A stretch of DNA of 64,000 nt from Lapidilactobacillus concavus DSM 17758 (GCF_001435835.1 NZ_AZFX01000038.1:67200-131199); one strand, 5' to 3'. Counted from the first letter of the stretch, positions 37,695 through 46,880 are shown. Notes: generated by a model not told the origin, from the letters alone. A program made the numbers and translations.

Positions 37695-38369
37695 ATGGCA
37701 AATTTCGATACAATTAAAGGCTTCGCATTCGACCTTGACGGCGTTCTTGCTGACACTGCGAGATTTCATTCTCAAGCTTGGCGTCAAATCGCCGATGAAT
37801 TAGATATTCCCTGGACCGAAGCACTTGAGTCTGGCATCAAAGGTATCGATCGCATGAGTAGTTTGATGCTGATCCTTAATTCCAAAGGTGTCGCAGATAA
37901 TTACAGCGATGAAGAGAAGGAAGCTTTGGCTAAGCGTAAGAATGACCACTACAAGGAATTAATCAGTACCTTGACACCCGATGATGTTTTACCTGGGATG
38001 CACGAATTCTTAGCCGACTTAAAAGCTAACGACCTCAAGATGAGCATTGCTTCTGCTTCGAAGAATGCGCCGTTCATTCTTGATAAATTACAAATTTCGG
38101 ATTACTTTGTTGGTGTTGTTGATCCAAGTAAAGTTAAACAAGGTAAACCTGCACCAGATATTTTTGCTGAGGCCGCAAAGATTCTTAACTTGCCGCCAGA
38201 ACAAGTCGTTGGTTTGGAAGACTCTGAAGCCGGAATCACCAGTATCAATGATGCCGGCGAAATTTCTGTCGGTATCGGTGATGCATTACAATTGCATGCC
38301 GCTAAAATTAATTTCCCTAGCACGAAAGACGTCACACTTGCTCAAATTAAAGCTCATTTAAACTGGTAA
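37695..38369 (+). CDS. pgmB: Beta-phosphoglucomutase
   Basis: A 224-residue HAD enzyme: FAFDLDGVLADT with nucleophile Asp13 and acid/base Asp15, the cap residues around KGIDRMSS, SIASASKNA, and the acidic GLEDSEAGI motif. These are the marks of beta-PGM. It converts beta-glucose-1-phosphate, the product of the GH65 phosphorylase upstream, into glucose-6-phosphate. AGGAGG precedes the ATG. Confidence 0.96.
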   Translation: MANFDTIKGFAFDLDGVLADTARFHSQAWRQIADELDIPWTEALESGIKGIDRMSSLMLILNSKGVADNYSDEEKEALAKRKNDHYKELISTLTPDDVLPGMHEFLADLKANDLKMSIASASKNAPFILDKLQISDYFVGVVDPSKVKQGKPAPDIFAEAAKILNLPPEQVVGLEDSEAGITSINDAGEISVGIGDALQLHAAKINFPSTKDVTLAQIKAHLNW

Positions 38370-38397
38370 TCAAAGCTTACCGTTACAACACTACAAG

Positions 38398-38450
38398 AAA
38401 AGCGCATCTCATTATCTCCTGATTACACGAGTTCAATGAGGTGCGCTTTT
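38398..38450. terminator. Bidirectional terminator between pgmB and manA
   Basis: AAAAGCGCATCTCATT pairs with AATGAGGTGCGCTTTT (one G-U pair) between two converging genes. Confidence 0.93.
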
Positions 38451-38486
38451 GTCATACTTTTAAATCAAGCAACTTGCCACAACACG

Positions 38487-39455
38487 TTAAGCAATTGCGC
38501 CAGCTTCGCTAGCAATAATTTGTAACTTACCGTTTAACTGCCATGACTTAATTGCGAATGGCAAGATGAAATGATCACCCTTGCTGATTTCATAGGTCTG
38601 GCCATCACAAGTGATTGAACCTTTGCCATCAACGACAGAAACCAACGTGTAAGGCGCTGTTCCACGTTCGAGAGCTAACTCGCCATTGACCGACCATTCG
38701 TAAACACTGAAGAAGGGTGACAGAGGTGCAGTCACGAAAGTCTTCACGTAAGAGTCGCCATATTTTTTCTCTTTGATATCTAATTGGGGATCGACATGAG
38801 GAACGGTGGTGACATCAATCGACTGTTTAAGATGTAAGTCGCGCTTTTTGCCTGTTTTCTCATCAACGCGATCGTAATCGTACAGACGATAAGTCGTGTC
38901 GCTACTTTGCTGTGTTTCCAAGACAACGATTCCTTTGTTCAAGGCATGGATCGTTCCACTTGGCACGTAGACGAAATCACCTTTTTTAACAGGATAGTGG
39001 CGCAATAAGTGCTTCCAATCGCCATTGTCGATCATTTCTTTCAACTCATCACGGGTTTGAGCATGATGACCATAGATCAAATAAGAATCGGGCTCTGCAC
39101 TTAAGACATACCAGCATTCTGTCTTTCCTAACTCATGTTCATGTTCTTCAGCATAAGCGTCATCTGGATGAACCTGAACAGAAAGACTAGCTTCAGCATC
39201 GAGAATCTTAGTCAAAAGTGGAAAAACATCGCCCTTGACGTTCCCGAAAAGCTCGCGATGTTGATCCCAGAGTTCAGCAACATTCAAGCCTTTGTAAGGG
39301 CCATTTTTTACCGTGCTAGGACCATGTGGGTGCGCTGAAATTGCCCAGAATTCGCCGATTTTACCTTCCGGCAATTGATAGCCCCAGTCCGTTGCTAGTT
39401 TACGGCCGCCCCAGATTTTTTCTTGAAAATATGGATTGAGAAATAATGGTTCCAA
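38487..39455 (-). CDS. manA: Mannose-6-phosphate isomerase, class I
   Basis: A 322-residue type I phosphomannose isomerase of the short Firmicute kind. The zinc-site motif QVHPDD and the following glutamate in KTECWY, plus the later SGTIHAL histidine, are in place. It interconverts mannose-6-phosphate and fructose-6-phosphate. It shares its strand with the GH1 gene, 53 bp downstream of it, so the two may be co-transcribed. Confidence 0.95.
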   Translation of the reverse strand: MEPLFLNPYFQEKIWGGRKLATDWGYQLPEGKIGEFWAISAHPHGPSTVKNGPYKGLNVAELWDQHRELFGNVKGDVFPLLTKILDAEASLSVQVHPDDAYAEEHEHELGKTECWYVLSAEPDSYLIYGHHAQTRDELKEMIDNGDWKHLLRHYPVKKGDFVYVPSGTIHALNKGIVVLETQQSSDTTYRLYDYDRVDEKTGKKRDLHLKQSIDVTTVPHVDPQLDIKEKKYGDSYVKTFVTAPLSPFFSVYEWSVNGELALERGTAPYTLVSVVDGKGSITCDGQTYEISKGDHFILPFAIKSWQLNGKLQIIASEAGAIA

Positions 39456-39508
39456 AATTGTAACTCCCTTTCACTTCGACAGTTTTTTATTTAAAGTGGC
39501 AACGCGTG

Positions 39509-40888
39509 TCATTCAGATAAATCTGCCCCATTACTTTGAATCACACGTTTCAACCAATGATAACTCTTCTTGGGAAAACGTTTGAGATCACGCAGGTCAT
39601 GATTGGTACGGTTCACGTAAACAACACCATAACGCTTGCGCATATCGCCCTGTGAACTTAAAATGTCGATCAAACCCCAGCCGAGATAACCAACAACATC
39701 AACACCATCAATTTCAATGGCATCTTTCATCGCTTGTAAATGATCACGATGGTAAGCAATTCGGTAATCATCCTGAATTTCATTTTGACCATCCCACTCT
39801 TCGATCACGCCAATGCCGTTTTCAATTGGAAAAATTGGTTTCCGATAATGATTCCACATCTTGACGATAATATTTCGGAAGCCAAGTGGATCAATCTGCC
39901 AATTCCACTCGGTTGTTTTCAGATTGGGATTATCCTGATAGAAGTTACTAGAATGTTGCAAAAGATCGCTTAAGTCGGAAATTTCATCTGCACTGAGTGT
40001 CGTTGAACGGTAATAACTGAACGGTAGAAAATCGCTGTACTGATCTTGAACAATCGTCAAATCACCGGGTTGAATAAAGTCAAAATCGTTCTGCGCCACT
40101 AGATTGAGATAAGCAGGAATATATCCTTTGCCGTTGAATGCATCCAACAGATTATAGTTGTAGAACTGATTAATCTGTTCCGTGTAAAAATTATCCTTAG
40201 GTTTTGATGTTGCAGGATAAAGCTCAGTGTAGGCTAACATCCCTCCGATTTGATCGTCGGTCGTTTCATGCAAGTACTTCGCAACTTGTGCATGTGCCAG
40301 CATCACGTGGTGCGTAATTTTTAAAATATTTTCCAACGTTTCAGGCGTTTCGAGTGCTCCGGCAATTTTGGCACAACCAGGCATTGAATACAGATTCTGT
40401 TCGTTAAAAGTGAGCCAGTATTTGACGCGATCACCGAAAACATCAACCATTTTTTTACCATAACGGACGAAATTATCGACTACTTCGCGACTCATGAATC
40501 CCTGATACTTCTTCGCGAGATTCAATGGCATATCGAAATGATACAGGCAAATCATGGGCTCGATTCCACGTGCAATCAGCGCATCAATGAAATCGCTATA
40601 GAATTGAATGCCTTCTTCATTAAAGTCGCCTTCACCGTCAGGTTGTACTCGGCTCCATGAGATTTGGAACCGATAACAATTCATGCCTAAGTCCTGCATT
40701 AAATCGAAGTCTTCTGGATAACGATGGTAATCATCCGTTGCGACTTTCCAATCTGAAACATATTCGCCGGCTTCGCGAATATCGTAAACAGACGGCCCCC
40801 TGCCGCCCTCATTGTAGGCGCCTTCAGTTTGCATACTAGAAACAGAATTACCCCACAAAAAGCCTTTCTTTAAAGCTGTTTTTGTCAT
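39509..40888 (-). CDS. 6-phospho-beta-glucosidase (GH1)
   Basis: A 459-residue GH1 enzyme. The acid/base Glu lies in WLTFNEQN and the nucleophile in FPIENGIGV; the family usually shows NEP or NEI and ENG, so NEQ is a tolerated variant. Phospho-glycosidase use is inferred from PTS-rich surroundings and the overall sequence type. The ATG at 40888 follows GGAGG; the frame opens 27 codons upstream without a site. A divergent GntR regulator is 200 bp away. Confidence 0.9.
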   Translation of the reverse strand: MTKTALKKGFLWGNSVSSMQTEGAYNEGGRGPSVYDIREAGEYVSDWKVATDDYHRYPEDFDLMQDLGMNCYRFQISWSRVQPDGEGDFNEEGIQFYSDFIDALIARGIEPMICLYHFDMPLNLAKKYQGFMSREVVDNFVRYGKKMVDVFGDRVKYWLTFNEQNLYSMPGCAKIAGALETPETLENILKITHHVMLAHAQVAKYLHETTDDQIGGMLAYTELYPATSKPKDNFYTEQINQFYNYNLLDAFNGKGYIPAYLNLVAQNDFDFIQPGDLTIVQDQYSDFLPFSYYRSTTLSADEISDLSDLLQHSSNFYQDNPNLKTTEWNWQIDPLGFRNIIVKMWNHYRKPIFPIENGIGVIEEWDGQNEIQDDYRIAYHRDHLQAMKDAIEIDGVDVVGYLGWGLIDILSSQGDMRKRYGVVYVNRTNHDLRDLKRFPKKSYHWLKRVIQSNGADLSE

Positions 40889-40940
40889 ACTAGCCTCCAA
40901 TTGAATCAAGTTTTCCCGACTGTTAAGTCTTACAAGATAT

Positions 40941-40985
40941 AGCCTATCAGGCTTCACAAATAAAATCAATGTTTTAAATTTAAAA
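40941..40985. promoter_or_regulatory. Palindromes in the GH1-GntR divergent region
   Basis: Two short symmetric motifs occur: AGCCTATCAGGCT (40941-40953) and the perfect 14-bp TTTTAAATTTAAAA (40972-40985). Either could be the operator of the divergent GntR regulator; neither matches a consensus I can name. Confidence 0.35.
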
Positions 40986-41087
40986 GCCTAGACTTTTATT
41001 TGAAGAACCAGTAACATTAACTTACAGACAACAACTCATTTCGATCATTGTCGTCATAAAAAATTGATGGACGTGGAATCTTAGCTC

Positions 41088-41804
41088 ATGAACAAGTACG
41101 AAACTATCGCAGACTTACTTAAACAGCGCATTCGCCAAAATCTTTATCCGGTCGGCTCTTTCCTTCCCAGCCAGTCTGAGTTGGCTTCAGAGTTCGATGT
41201 CAGCCGTATGACGATCAATAAAGCCATCAACATTTTAACGATGGAAGGTTTCGTCTCGCCACAACGCGGCTTTGGAACAAAAATTTTGAATCGACCGTTC
41301 TGGAACAACGACGTTTCACCCGTCGACCAATATAATGGCTTAACCTCCGAAATGGCACGATATCACCGTGATGTTGAGAGTAAAATTATCAACTTTGATG
41401 TGGCATTCCCTGACAGTGACGAGCAGGCTCACCTCAGCCTAACTGCGCAACAACCAATCTACAGAATCATTCGCTTGCGTCTCGTCAATAAAGAGCCCTA
41501 CATCCTGGAGCACACGATCATGCCGGTAGACTTGATTCCCAACTTGACTGATGAAATCTTGCATCATTCAATTTATGCCTATCTTCAAGATGAGCTCGGA
41601 CTTCAGATTGCTGGCGCGTATCGAAACATTCAAGCCGTGAAACCCGATGCCTTAGACCTGCAATATCTGAACTGTAAACCCGATGATCCAGTACTCGAAG
41701 TTGCACAGATGGTCTATTTGAAAAACGGTCAACCTTTTGAATACTCACACAGCCGCAATCGGTATGATAAACGCAGCTTCACAGAATTGAGTCTACGGAA
41801 ATAA
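41088..41804 (+). CDS. GntR-family regulator (HutC/BglR-like)
   Basis: A 238-residue protein with an N-terminal winged helix (VGSFLPSQSELASEFDVSRMTINKAINIL) and a UTRA sensor domain that usually binds a phosphosugar. It is divergent from the GH1 gene and most likely controls it. The ribosome binding site is weak. It ends near a small terminator hairpin. Confidence 0.9.
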   Translation: MNKYETIADLLKQRIRQNLYPVGSFLPSQSELASEFDVSRMTINKAINILTMEGFVSPQRGFGTKILNRPFWNNDVSPVDQYNGLTSEMARYHRDVESKIINFDVAFPDSDEQAHLSLTAQQPIYRIIRLRLVNKEPYILEHTIMPVDLIPNLTDEILHHSIYAYLQDELGLQIAGAYRNIQAVKPDALDLQYLNCKPDDPVLEVAQMVYLKNGQPFEYSHSRNRYDKRSFTELSLRK

Positions 41805-41832
41805 AATAATTTTTGATAAGCTTTTTCCCCAG

Positions 41833-41858
41833 CAGCCAGTTCCCTCAGGCTGTTTTTT
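41833..41858 (+). terminator. Small terminator after the GntR gene
   Basis: CAGCC and GGCTG (41833-41837 and 41848-41852) form a short stem followed by six T. Confidence 0.65.
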
Positions 41859-42012
41859 CCAATCGTCCACTATGTAACCCCTTAATTGTATTCATCGAGG
41901 ATTAACCCTATATTCTCGACGTCAACTTGTGTAAAATATAAATGAGAATTATTGTCACTTATTTGTAGCGAGGTTGTTAACTTCCTGCAACTACACATTA
42001 GGAGTTTTTACT

Positions 42013-42945
42013 TTGAAAAAAATTTATGTCTTACGCGGCGTTCCAGGTTGTGGCAAATCGACGTTCATCCGTCATTTTCACCTCGAACCTTACACGATTT
42101 CCACCGACAACTTACGCTTGCTCTATAGTAACCTCAAAACGATCTATGACGAGAAGCAGGACCGTTTGCGACAAGTGATTCCTCAAGAATACAACAAGCA
42201 GACATTCAACCTGCTGGATCAACTCATTCGCAATAAAATGGCGCGTGGCGAAACCATTATCGTGGACGGGACACACCTTTATCCCAATGCGTTTGCACCT
42301 TACCAAGAATATGCCAAAACTTTTCACTACGAAGTCATCTGCATTGATTTTACACAGGAAGTTAATTTAAACGAATTGTTGAAGCGCAATGTGTCTAGAA
42401 TTGATTATCGTTGGATCGATCCAGAAATCGTTAAACGCATTTATAAGTTTGCGAAAAGCCACCCCCGCTTACCTCGTTGGGTTCATCAAATCACACCAAG
42501 TCAGTTTCAAAACTCGCTTTTTCAAGGTGAGATCGATCTTTCCACCTATCGCAGTATCGCTATCATCGGCGAAGACGCTATTTTTCGTGGCACACTGAAG
42601 CCGCATGAATTTTATATTAGTTTCAATCACGAATTTGCTCAGAAACATCGTCATTCAAAAGATGTTATTTTTATCAATCGTGATCTTTCGACGATTGCAG
42701 ATCACAACGCCTATACTGTTTTCCCATTCTATTTTAAGGGCCAGCATTATTTGGCAACAAGTCGGACCTTGCGACGTGATTTCATCGGCCCGATCATCAC
42801 ACGTCATGGCCGTCAGTTTTATAACTTTGGGCTCTACAACTTACTCGATTTTATGCAGGAGTTCCCAGCAGATGATCTTGATCTTGAGCTTAAGCAAATA
42901 TCGTTGAATAGTTTCAACCAGAGTAGTATTAATAGGTTAGCTTGA
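42013..42945 (+). CDS. P-loop kinase, polynucleotide-kinase-like, with uncharacterised C-terminal domain
   Basis: About 310 residues starting at TTG 42013 (AGGAG eight bases upstream). The N-terminal half is a PNK-like P-loop kinase: Walker A GVPGCGKST at 9-17, ISTDNLR near 28-34, the strand IIVDGTH, and an arginine-rich lid (LLKRNVSRIDYRW). The last about 140 residues (from IAIIGEDAIFRG) match no domain I know. Possible substrates are nucleic acid 5' ends, nucleosides or a small molecule. It precedes gatD by 22 bp and is probably in its operon. Confidence 0.8.
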   Translation: MKKIYVLRGVPGCGKSTFIRHFHLEPYTISTDNLRLLYSNLKTIYDEKQDRLRQVIPQEYNKQTFNLLDQLIRNKMARGETIIVDGTHLYPNAFAPYQEYAKTFHYEVICIDFTQEVNLNELLKRNVSRIDYRWIDPEIVKRIYKFAKSHPRLPRWVHQITPSQFQNSLFQGEIDLSTYRSIAIIGEDAIFRGTLKPHEFYISFNHEFAQKHRHSKDVIFINRDLSTIADHNAYTVFPFYFKGQHYLATSRTLRRDFIGPIITRHGRQFYNFGLYNLLDFMQEFPADDLDLELKQISLNSFNQSSINRLA

Positions 42946-42967
42946 ACGTAAATAGGAGGATACAATC

Positions 42968-43642
42968 ATGACAGAACCAATCAAAATGGCTTATCTATAT
43001 GAAGATCTGATGAATACATATGGCGATAGTGGCGATGTTAAAATTCTCCGCTACTTGTTACAAAATCAAGGTTATGACGTACACGTTGACAATGTCAGCT
43101 TGAATGATGATTTCAATGCCAAAGATTACGACTTTATTTTCTTCGGTGGTGGTCAAGATTTCGAGCAGACGATTGTCGCGAAAGACTTACAACGTCATCA
43201 TGAGACCTTGCGTGATTATATCGAAGCTGGTAAACCGATGTTGGCGATTTGTGGTGGCTACCAATTGCTTGGTGACTATTACATGACCAGTGATGGCACA
43301 ACAATCAACGGATTGGGCATTTTACCGCTGCACACGGTCTTTAAAGCTGACAGCCGAATGGTTGGTAACACGCACGTTAAAACGCCTTGGGGCGAAATTA
43401 GATCCTTTGAGAACCATAGTGGTCGCACCTACTTTGATAAAGATTCAAATCTTAAACCGCTAGGTGAAGTGCTTGAAGGTTACGGTAACAATCCTGAGGA
43501 CAAGCAAGAAGGTCTGCACTACAAACAGACAATAGGTAGTTATTCTCATGGCCCGATTCTTAGAAACGAAAATATTGCGGATGCCATTGCCAAAATGATC
43601 ATCGAAAATTACCAGGATCGAGTTAAGACAGTCAAAGAATAA
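42968..43642 (+). CDS. gatD: GatD-like glutamine amidotransferase (lipid II isoglutaminyl synthase subunit)
   Basis: A 224-residue class I amidotransferase with catalytic Cys95 (AICGGYQLLG) and His194 (YSHGPIL), and the FENHSGRTY segment typical of GatD. In Gram-positive bacteria GatD supplies ammonia to MurT, which amidates D-glutamate of lipid II. murT is normally adjacent, but none is present in this window; the neighbour is a PNK-like kinase. Either MurT is encoded elsewhere or this copy has another partner. AGGAGG precedes the ATG. Confidence 0.88.
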   Translation: MTEPIKMAYLYEDLMNTYGDSGDVKILRYLLQNQGYDVHVDNVSLNDDFNAKDYDFIFFGGGQDFEQTIVAKDLQRHHETLRDYIEAGKPMLAICGGYQLLGDYYMTSDGTTINGLGILPLHTVFKADSRMVGNTHVKTPWGEIRSFENHSGRTYFDKDSNLKPLGEVLEGYGNNPEDKQEGLHYKQTIGSYSHGPILRNENIADAIAKMIIENYQDRVKTVKE

Positions 43643-43708
43643 AGTATCGTGCATAATTTTAGTTTTTATGCATGGTTAACCGTGATTTAGCTCTTAAAAA
43701 TGAATTTG

Positions 43709-43728
43709 AATGACAGGAGGATGTCATT
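43709..43728 (+). promoter_or_regulatory. Hairpin presenting a GGAGGA loop upstream of the LysM gene
   Basis: AATGACA and TGTCATT form a perfect stem with the ribosome-binding-like GGAGGA in the loop. A second GGAGGATG occurs at 43811-43818. The frame through both is open and joins the LysM gene, so a longer product or a regulatory leader is conceivable. Confidence 0.4.
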
Positions 43729-43861
43729 CCTTACAGTTAACACTAAAAATGTAATTCTACTGAAATTAGATAGGAATACTCAGATGATAAGCTATAGTCA
43801 TCGAGAAATTGGAGGATGGCTTCACACTTCCAAAAAATCTAAAAAGGTAGGTTATTTTTTT

Positions 43862-44644
43862 ATGCAATTAACACAGACACTCAAGAAGAAATTGACACTC
43901 GGATTTGGTGCAACGGTAATGGCGACAAGCCTTGCCTTATTAGGAACAAGCCAGATCAACGCTGCAACAGTGACCGTCAAATCTGGTGACACAGTCTCTG
44001 AATTGGCGAAGACGTACCACTCAACCATTGCCACGATTGAAAAAGAAAACGGGATTGGCGCTAACCATCTTATTCTAGTCGGCCAACAGTTGACGATTGG
44101 ACCTTCGACTACTACCTCACAACGGGTGACAGTTCAAGCAGGTGACACGGTCAGCGGACTAGCTGATAAATATCATTCAAGCATCCGTGCAATCGAATCG
44201 GCCAATCACATCGTGGGTCATTTAATTCTAGTCGGCCAAGTTATCGCGATTCCAACAACAACCAATCCATCAGTAGTGGCGACAACGTCTACTCCGGCAG
44301 CAACACCGGCCGCAACAAAAAAAGTTACCTCGACAACAAGCGTGGCAGTAGAGCAAAACACCGCTACAACGACACAAAGTGTATCAAAATCGTCAACTAA
44401 TTCGACAGCCGTTGTTGGCGGATCCGAAGCGGCTGCGAAAGCTATTATTGCGCAACGTGAATCTGGTGGCAGCTACACTGCCCGTAATGGTCGTTATATC
44501 GGTAAATATCAATTAACGGCTAGTTATCTGAATGGTGATTATTCACCGGTAAATCAAGAACGCGTCGCTAATCAATATGTCGCCTCACGATATGGGTCAT
44601 GGACCAAAGCACTCGCATTCTGGAATACCAATGGTTGGTATTAA
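43862..44644 (+). CDS. Secreted LysM protein with Apf-like C-terminus
   Basis: A 260-residue exported protein: signal peptide (cleavage near INA-A, about residue 34), two LysM peptidoglycan-binding repeats (about 36-79 and 88-131), a Thr/Ser/Ala-rich linker, and a C-terminal domain (about 195-260, AIIAQRESGGSY to FWNTNGWY) like that of aggregation-promoting factors and related transglycosylase-like proteins of lactobacilli. The Glu in RESGG is the candidate catalytic residue. ATG 43862 is chosen because the signal peptide begins there. It is likely cell-wall bound and involved in wall remodelling. Confidence 0.9.
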   Translation: MQLTQTLKKKLTLGFGATVMATSLALLGTSQINAATVTVKSGDTVSELAKTYHSTIATIEKENGIGANHLILVGQQLTIGPSTTTSQRVTVQAGDTVSGLADKYHSSIRAIESANHIVGHLILVGQVIAIPTTTNPSVVATTSTPAATPAATKKVTSTTSVAVEQNTATTTQSVSKSSTNSTAVVGGSEAAAKAIIAQRESGGSYTARNGRYIGKYQLTASYLNGDYSPVNQERVANQYVASRYGSWTKALAFWNTNGWY

Positions 44645-44672
44645 AAACTGACTAAAAATCATCATCGAACAG

Positions 44673-44706
44673 ACCACCTAATTTTTCATTTTTGGGTGGT
44701 TTGTTT
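44673..44706 (+). terminator. Terminator of the LysM gene
   Basis: ACCACC and GGTGGT (44673-44678 and 44695-44700) form a stem followed by TTGTTTT. Confidence 0.75.
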
Positions 44707-44900
44707 TCAGTTTTCTAGTAAGCGCTATCTCACGAAATATCAAGGATTTACTAATAATTGATGTATAAATGTGTTATGTTTTCAGGATAAAAAACATAAT
44801 TTTTCAATTTTTTTCGTCTTTTTTGAGCAAAATTCCCCTTTTTTCTCGCAAAATAAGTTATCCTGTTATTTATAACTTATTTTTTTGGGGGTATTTTTTT

Positions 44901-45758
44901 ATGACGATCATTTGGCTTCTGCTACCAGCACTCATGTGGGGACTTTTACCATTTGCAATCGAGTTCGTTGGTGGCACAACCAAGAATCAAATCTTTGGAA
45001 CTGCCGTTGGTACATTAATTGCTGGTTTTTTTGTAATCGCATTCCGTGGTATTGATATTTCACCACGTAACTTCATTCTCGCCGCCTTAGCTGGTGCCTT
45101 CTGGATATCTGGTCAGCTCGGTCAATACACCGCTTACAAAAACATTGGTGTTTCTCGAACGATGCCCGTTTCAACTGGCCTGCAACTTATCGGAACCTCA
45201 TTAATTGGGGTGATCATCTTTGGTGAGTGGTCTTCAACAACCGCAAGAATCCTTGGATTTATTGGCATTGCTATGCTCGTTCTGGGTGTTTTTCTGACGT
45301 CATACACTGAAAATAAATCAGAAAATATCGGCCATCACACCAAACAAACTTACACCGTTTTAGTTTTAACGACTGTTGGCTATTTAATCTACAACACCCT
45401 ACCTAAGGCGATGTCAGCTTCTGGTTTGGCCATCTTCTTCCCAGAATCTGTCGGAATGGTCATCGCTGTATTGCTCTATCTTGCTGTGACAAGAAACTTA
45501 AGTGCTGTCAAGGAAATTAAGAGTTGGCAACATATCCTGGCTGGATTAATCTTCTCAATTGCCGCAATTGCTTATATTAATTCGGTGCGTTATAACGGTG
45601 TTAATACTGCCTTTGTTGTCGGTCAATTATCCGTTGTTCTTTCAACTGTTGGTAGCTTATTCATCTTGAAGGAACACAAGACGACGCGAGAACTAGCGCT
45701 AACTTTACTCGGACTCGCAGTGATTGTTGGAGGCGCCGTAATTACGACACTCAGCTGA
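44901..45758 (+). CDS. GRP-family sugar transporter (GlcU/RbsU-like)
   Basis: A 285-residue membrane protein with ten hydrophobic segments, opening MTIIWLLLPALMWGLLPF and containing the internal duplication typical of the glucose/ribose porter family (drug/metabolite transporter superfamily). It would take up glucose or ribose by proton symport. ATG 44901 has GGGGG upstream; an open frame 44 codons longer is AT-rich leader. It ends at a strong terminator. Confidence 0.9.
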   Translation: MTIIWLLLPALMWGLLPFAIEFVGGTTKNQIFGTAVGTLIAGFFVIAFRGIDISPRNFILAALAGAFWISGQLGQYTAYKNIGVSRTMPVSTGLQLIGTSLIGVIIFGEWSSTTARILGFIGIAMLVLGVFLTSYTENKSENIGHHTKQTYTVLVLTTVGYLIYNTLPKAMSASGLAIFFPESVGMVIAVLLYLAVTRNLSAVKEIKSWQHILAGLIFSIAAIAYINSVRYNGVNTAFVVGQLSVVLSTVGSLFILKEHKTTRELALTLLGLAVIVGGAVITTLS

Positions 45759-45814
45759 TCAACACGCTTGTCTCGAACATCTCTTTCCATACGAAAAGTG
45801 CTTTTAATCAGACT

Positions 45815-45853
45815 AAAAGAGACTGCACTCATAATGAGTGCAGTCTCTTTTTT
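45815..45853. terminator. Bidirectional terminator between the sugar transporter and prs
   Basis: AAAAGAGACTGCACTCAT and its exact complement are separated by one base and flanked by A and T runs, between converging genes. Confidence 0.95.
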
Positions 45854-45908
45854 GACGAAATAGTTCTAAGATGACACTAACTGATCTCGGAATCAAAAAA
45901 ATTGAAGT

Positions 45909-46880
45909 CTAATTTTTCGAATCAAATAGTGCGTGAATGGACTGATTATTGTAGATCTTCTGAATCGCATTTGCTAATAAGTCACTTACAGACAGGGTCA
46001 CGAGCTTATCAAATCGTTTCTCTTCAGGGATGCGAATCGAATTTGTCACAACAACTTCCTGTAAGTATGACTTCTGTAATTTCTCAGTTGCGCCGCTTGA
46101 AAAAATCGCGTGCGTTGCACAACCATAAACGGCTTTTGCACCTGCTGCATGTAATGAGTTAGCGGACCAAACCATTCGGCTTGCTGTATCGATCAAGTCA
46201 TCCGCAATTAAACAAATCTTACCATCAACATCGCCAATGATATCTAATGGATCAACACTTGGATTGTTGTCACGCTTGTCAACGATTGCAATTGGACAAT
46301 CAAAATATTCAGCCATAGCACGAGCGCGTTTAGTTGAACTGTGATCAGGTGCTACAACGACGATTTCGTCTGAGGTACCCAAGTTCTTCTTCACAAAATA
46401 ATCCGCTAGAATCGGAAGCGCCTGTAAATGATCGACAGGAATATCGAAGAACCCTTGAATTTGGTCAGCATGCAAATCTAAAGCAACCACACGATCAGCG
46501 CCACCAATCTCAATTAAGTTCGAAACGAGTTTTGCTGTGATTGGTTCACGTGAGCGTGTTTTACGATCGGCACGTGAATAGGCAAAGTATGGTAAAACCA
46601 CGTTAATCGTGTGTGCGCTAGCGCGTCGCAAAGCGTCTAACATGATCATCAATTCCATAAAGTTCTCGTTGACCGGATCATTGATTGATTGAATGACGAA
46701 TACATCGTCACCGCGAACCGTTTCATCAATGTTAATCTGAATTTCTCCGTCAGCAAAATGCTTTACAGAAGTCGATAATAATGGCATTTCCACGTGTTTT
46801 GCCACAGCCTCGGCCAAATCGAAGTTCCCATTTAATGCGATTAATTTCATTGGATGACTATTATTACATCTCGTTGCCAT
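45909..46880 (-). CDS. prs: Ribose-phosphate pyrophosphokinase (divergent paralogue)
   Basis: A 323-residue PRPP synthase-like protein. Class I features are present (FADGEIQINIDETVRG, the RADRKTRSREPITAKL loop, FFDIPVDHL). However, the PRPP-binding loop, DDIIDTAGT in canonical enzymes, reads DDLIDTASR, and the region after it (PDHSSTKRAR) also departs from PDHGGVTRAR. It may be the second Prs copy seen in several lactobacilli. It could be active with altered control or act in regulation. The ATG at 46880 follows GGAGG. Confidence 0.88.
   Translation of the reverse strand: MATRCNNSHPMKLIALNGNFDLAEAVAKHVEMPLLSTSVKHFADGEIQINIDETVRGDDVFVIQSINDPVNENFMELMIMLDALRRASAHTINVVLPYFAYSRADRKTRSREPITAKLVSNLIEIGGADRVVALDLHADQIQGFFDIPVDHLQALPILADYFVKKNLGTSDEIVVVAPDHSSTKRARAMAEYFDCPIAIVDKRDNNPSVDPLDIIGDVDGKICLIADDLIDTASRMVWSANSLHAAGAKAVYGCATHAIFSSGATEKLQKSYLQEVVVTNSIRIPEEKRFDKLVTLSVSDLLANAIQKIYNNQSIHALFDSKN

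Noticed and set aside
39509..40888. Loss of the GH1 catalytic motif
   Set aside because: NEQ replaces the common NEP/NEI, but the catalytic Glu itself is retained and the nucleophile motif ENG is intact.
43700..43861. Long N-terminal extension of the LysM protein
   Set aside because: The frame is open, but the signal peptide begins only at ATG 43862; an extra 54 residues before it would prevent normal export.
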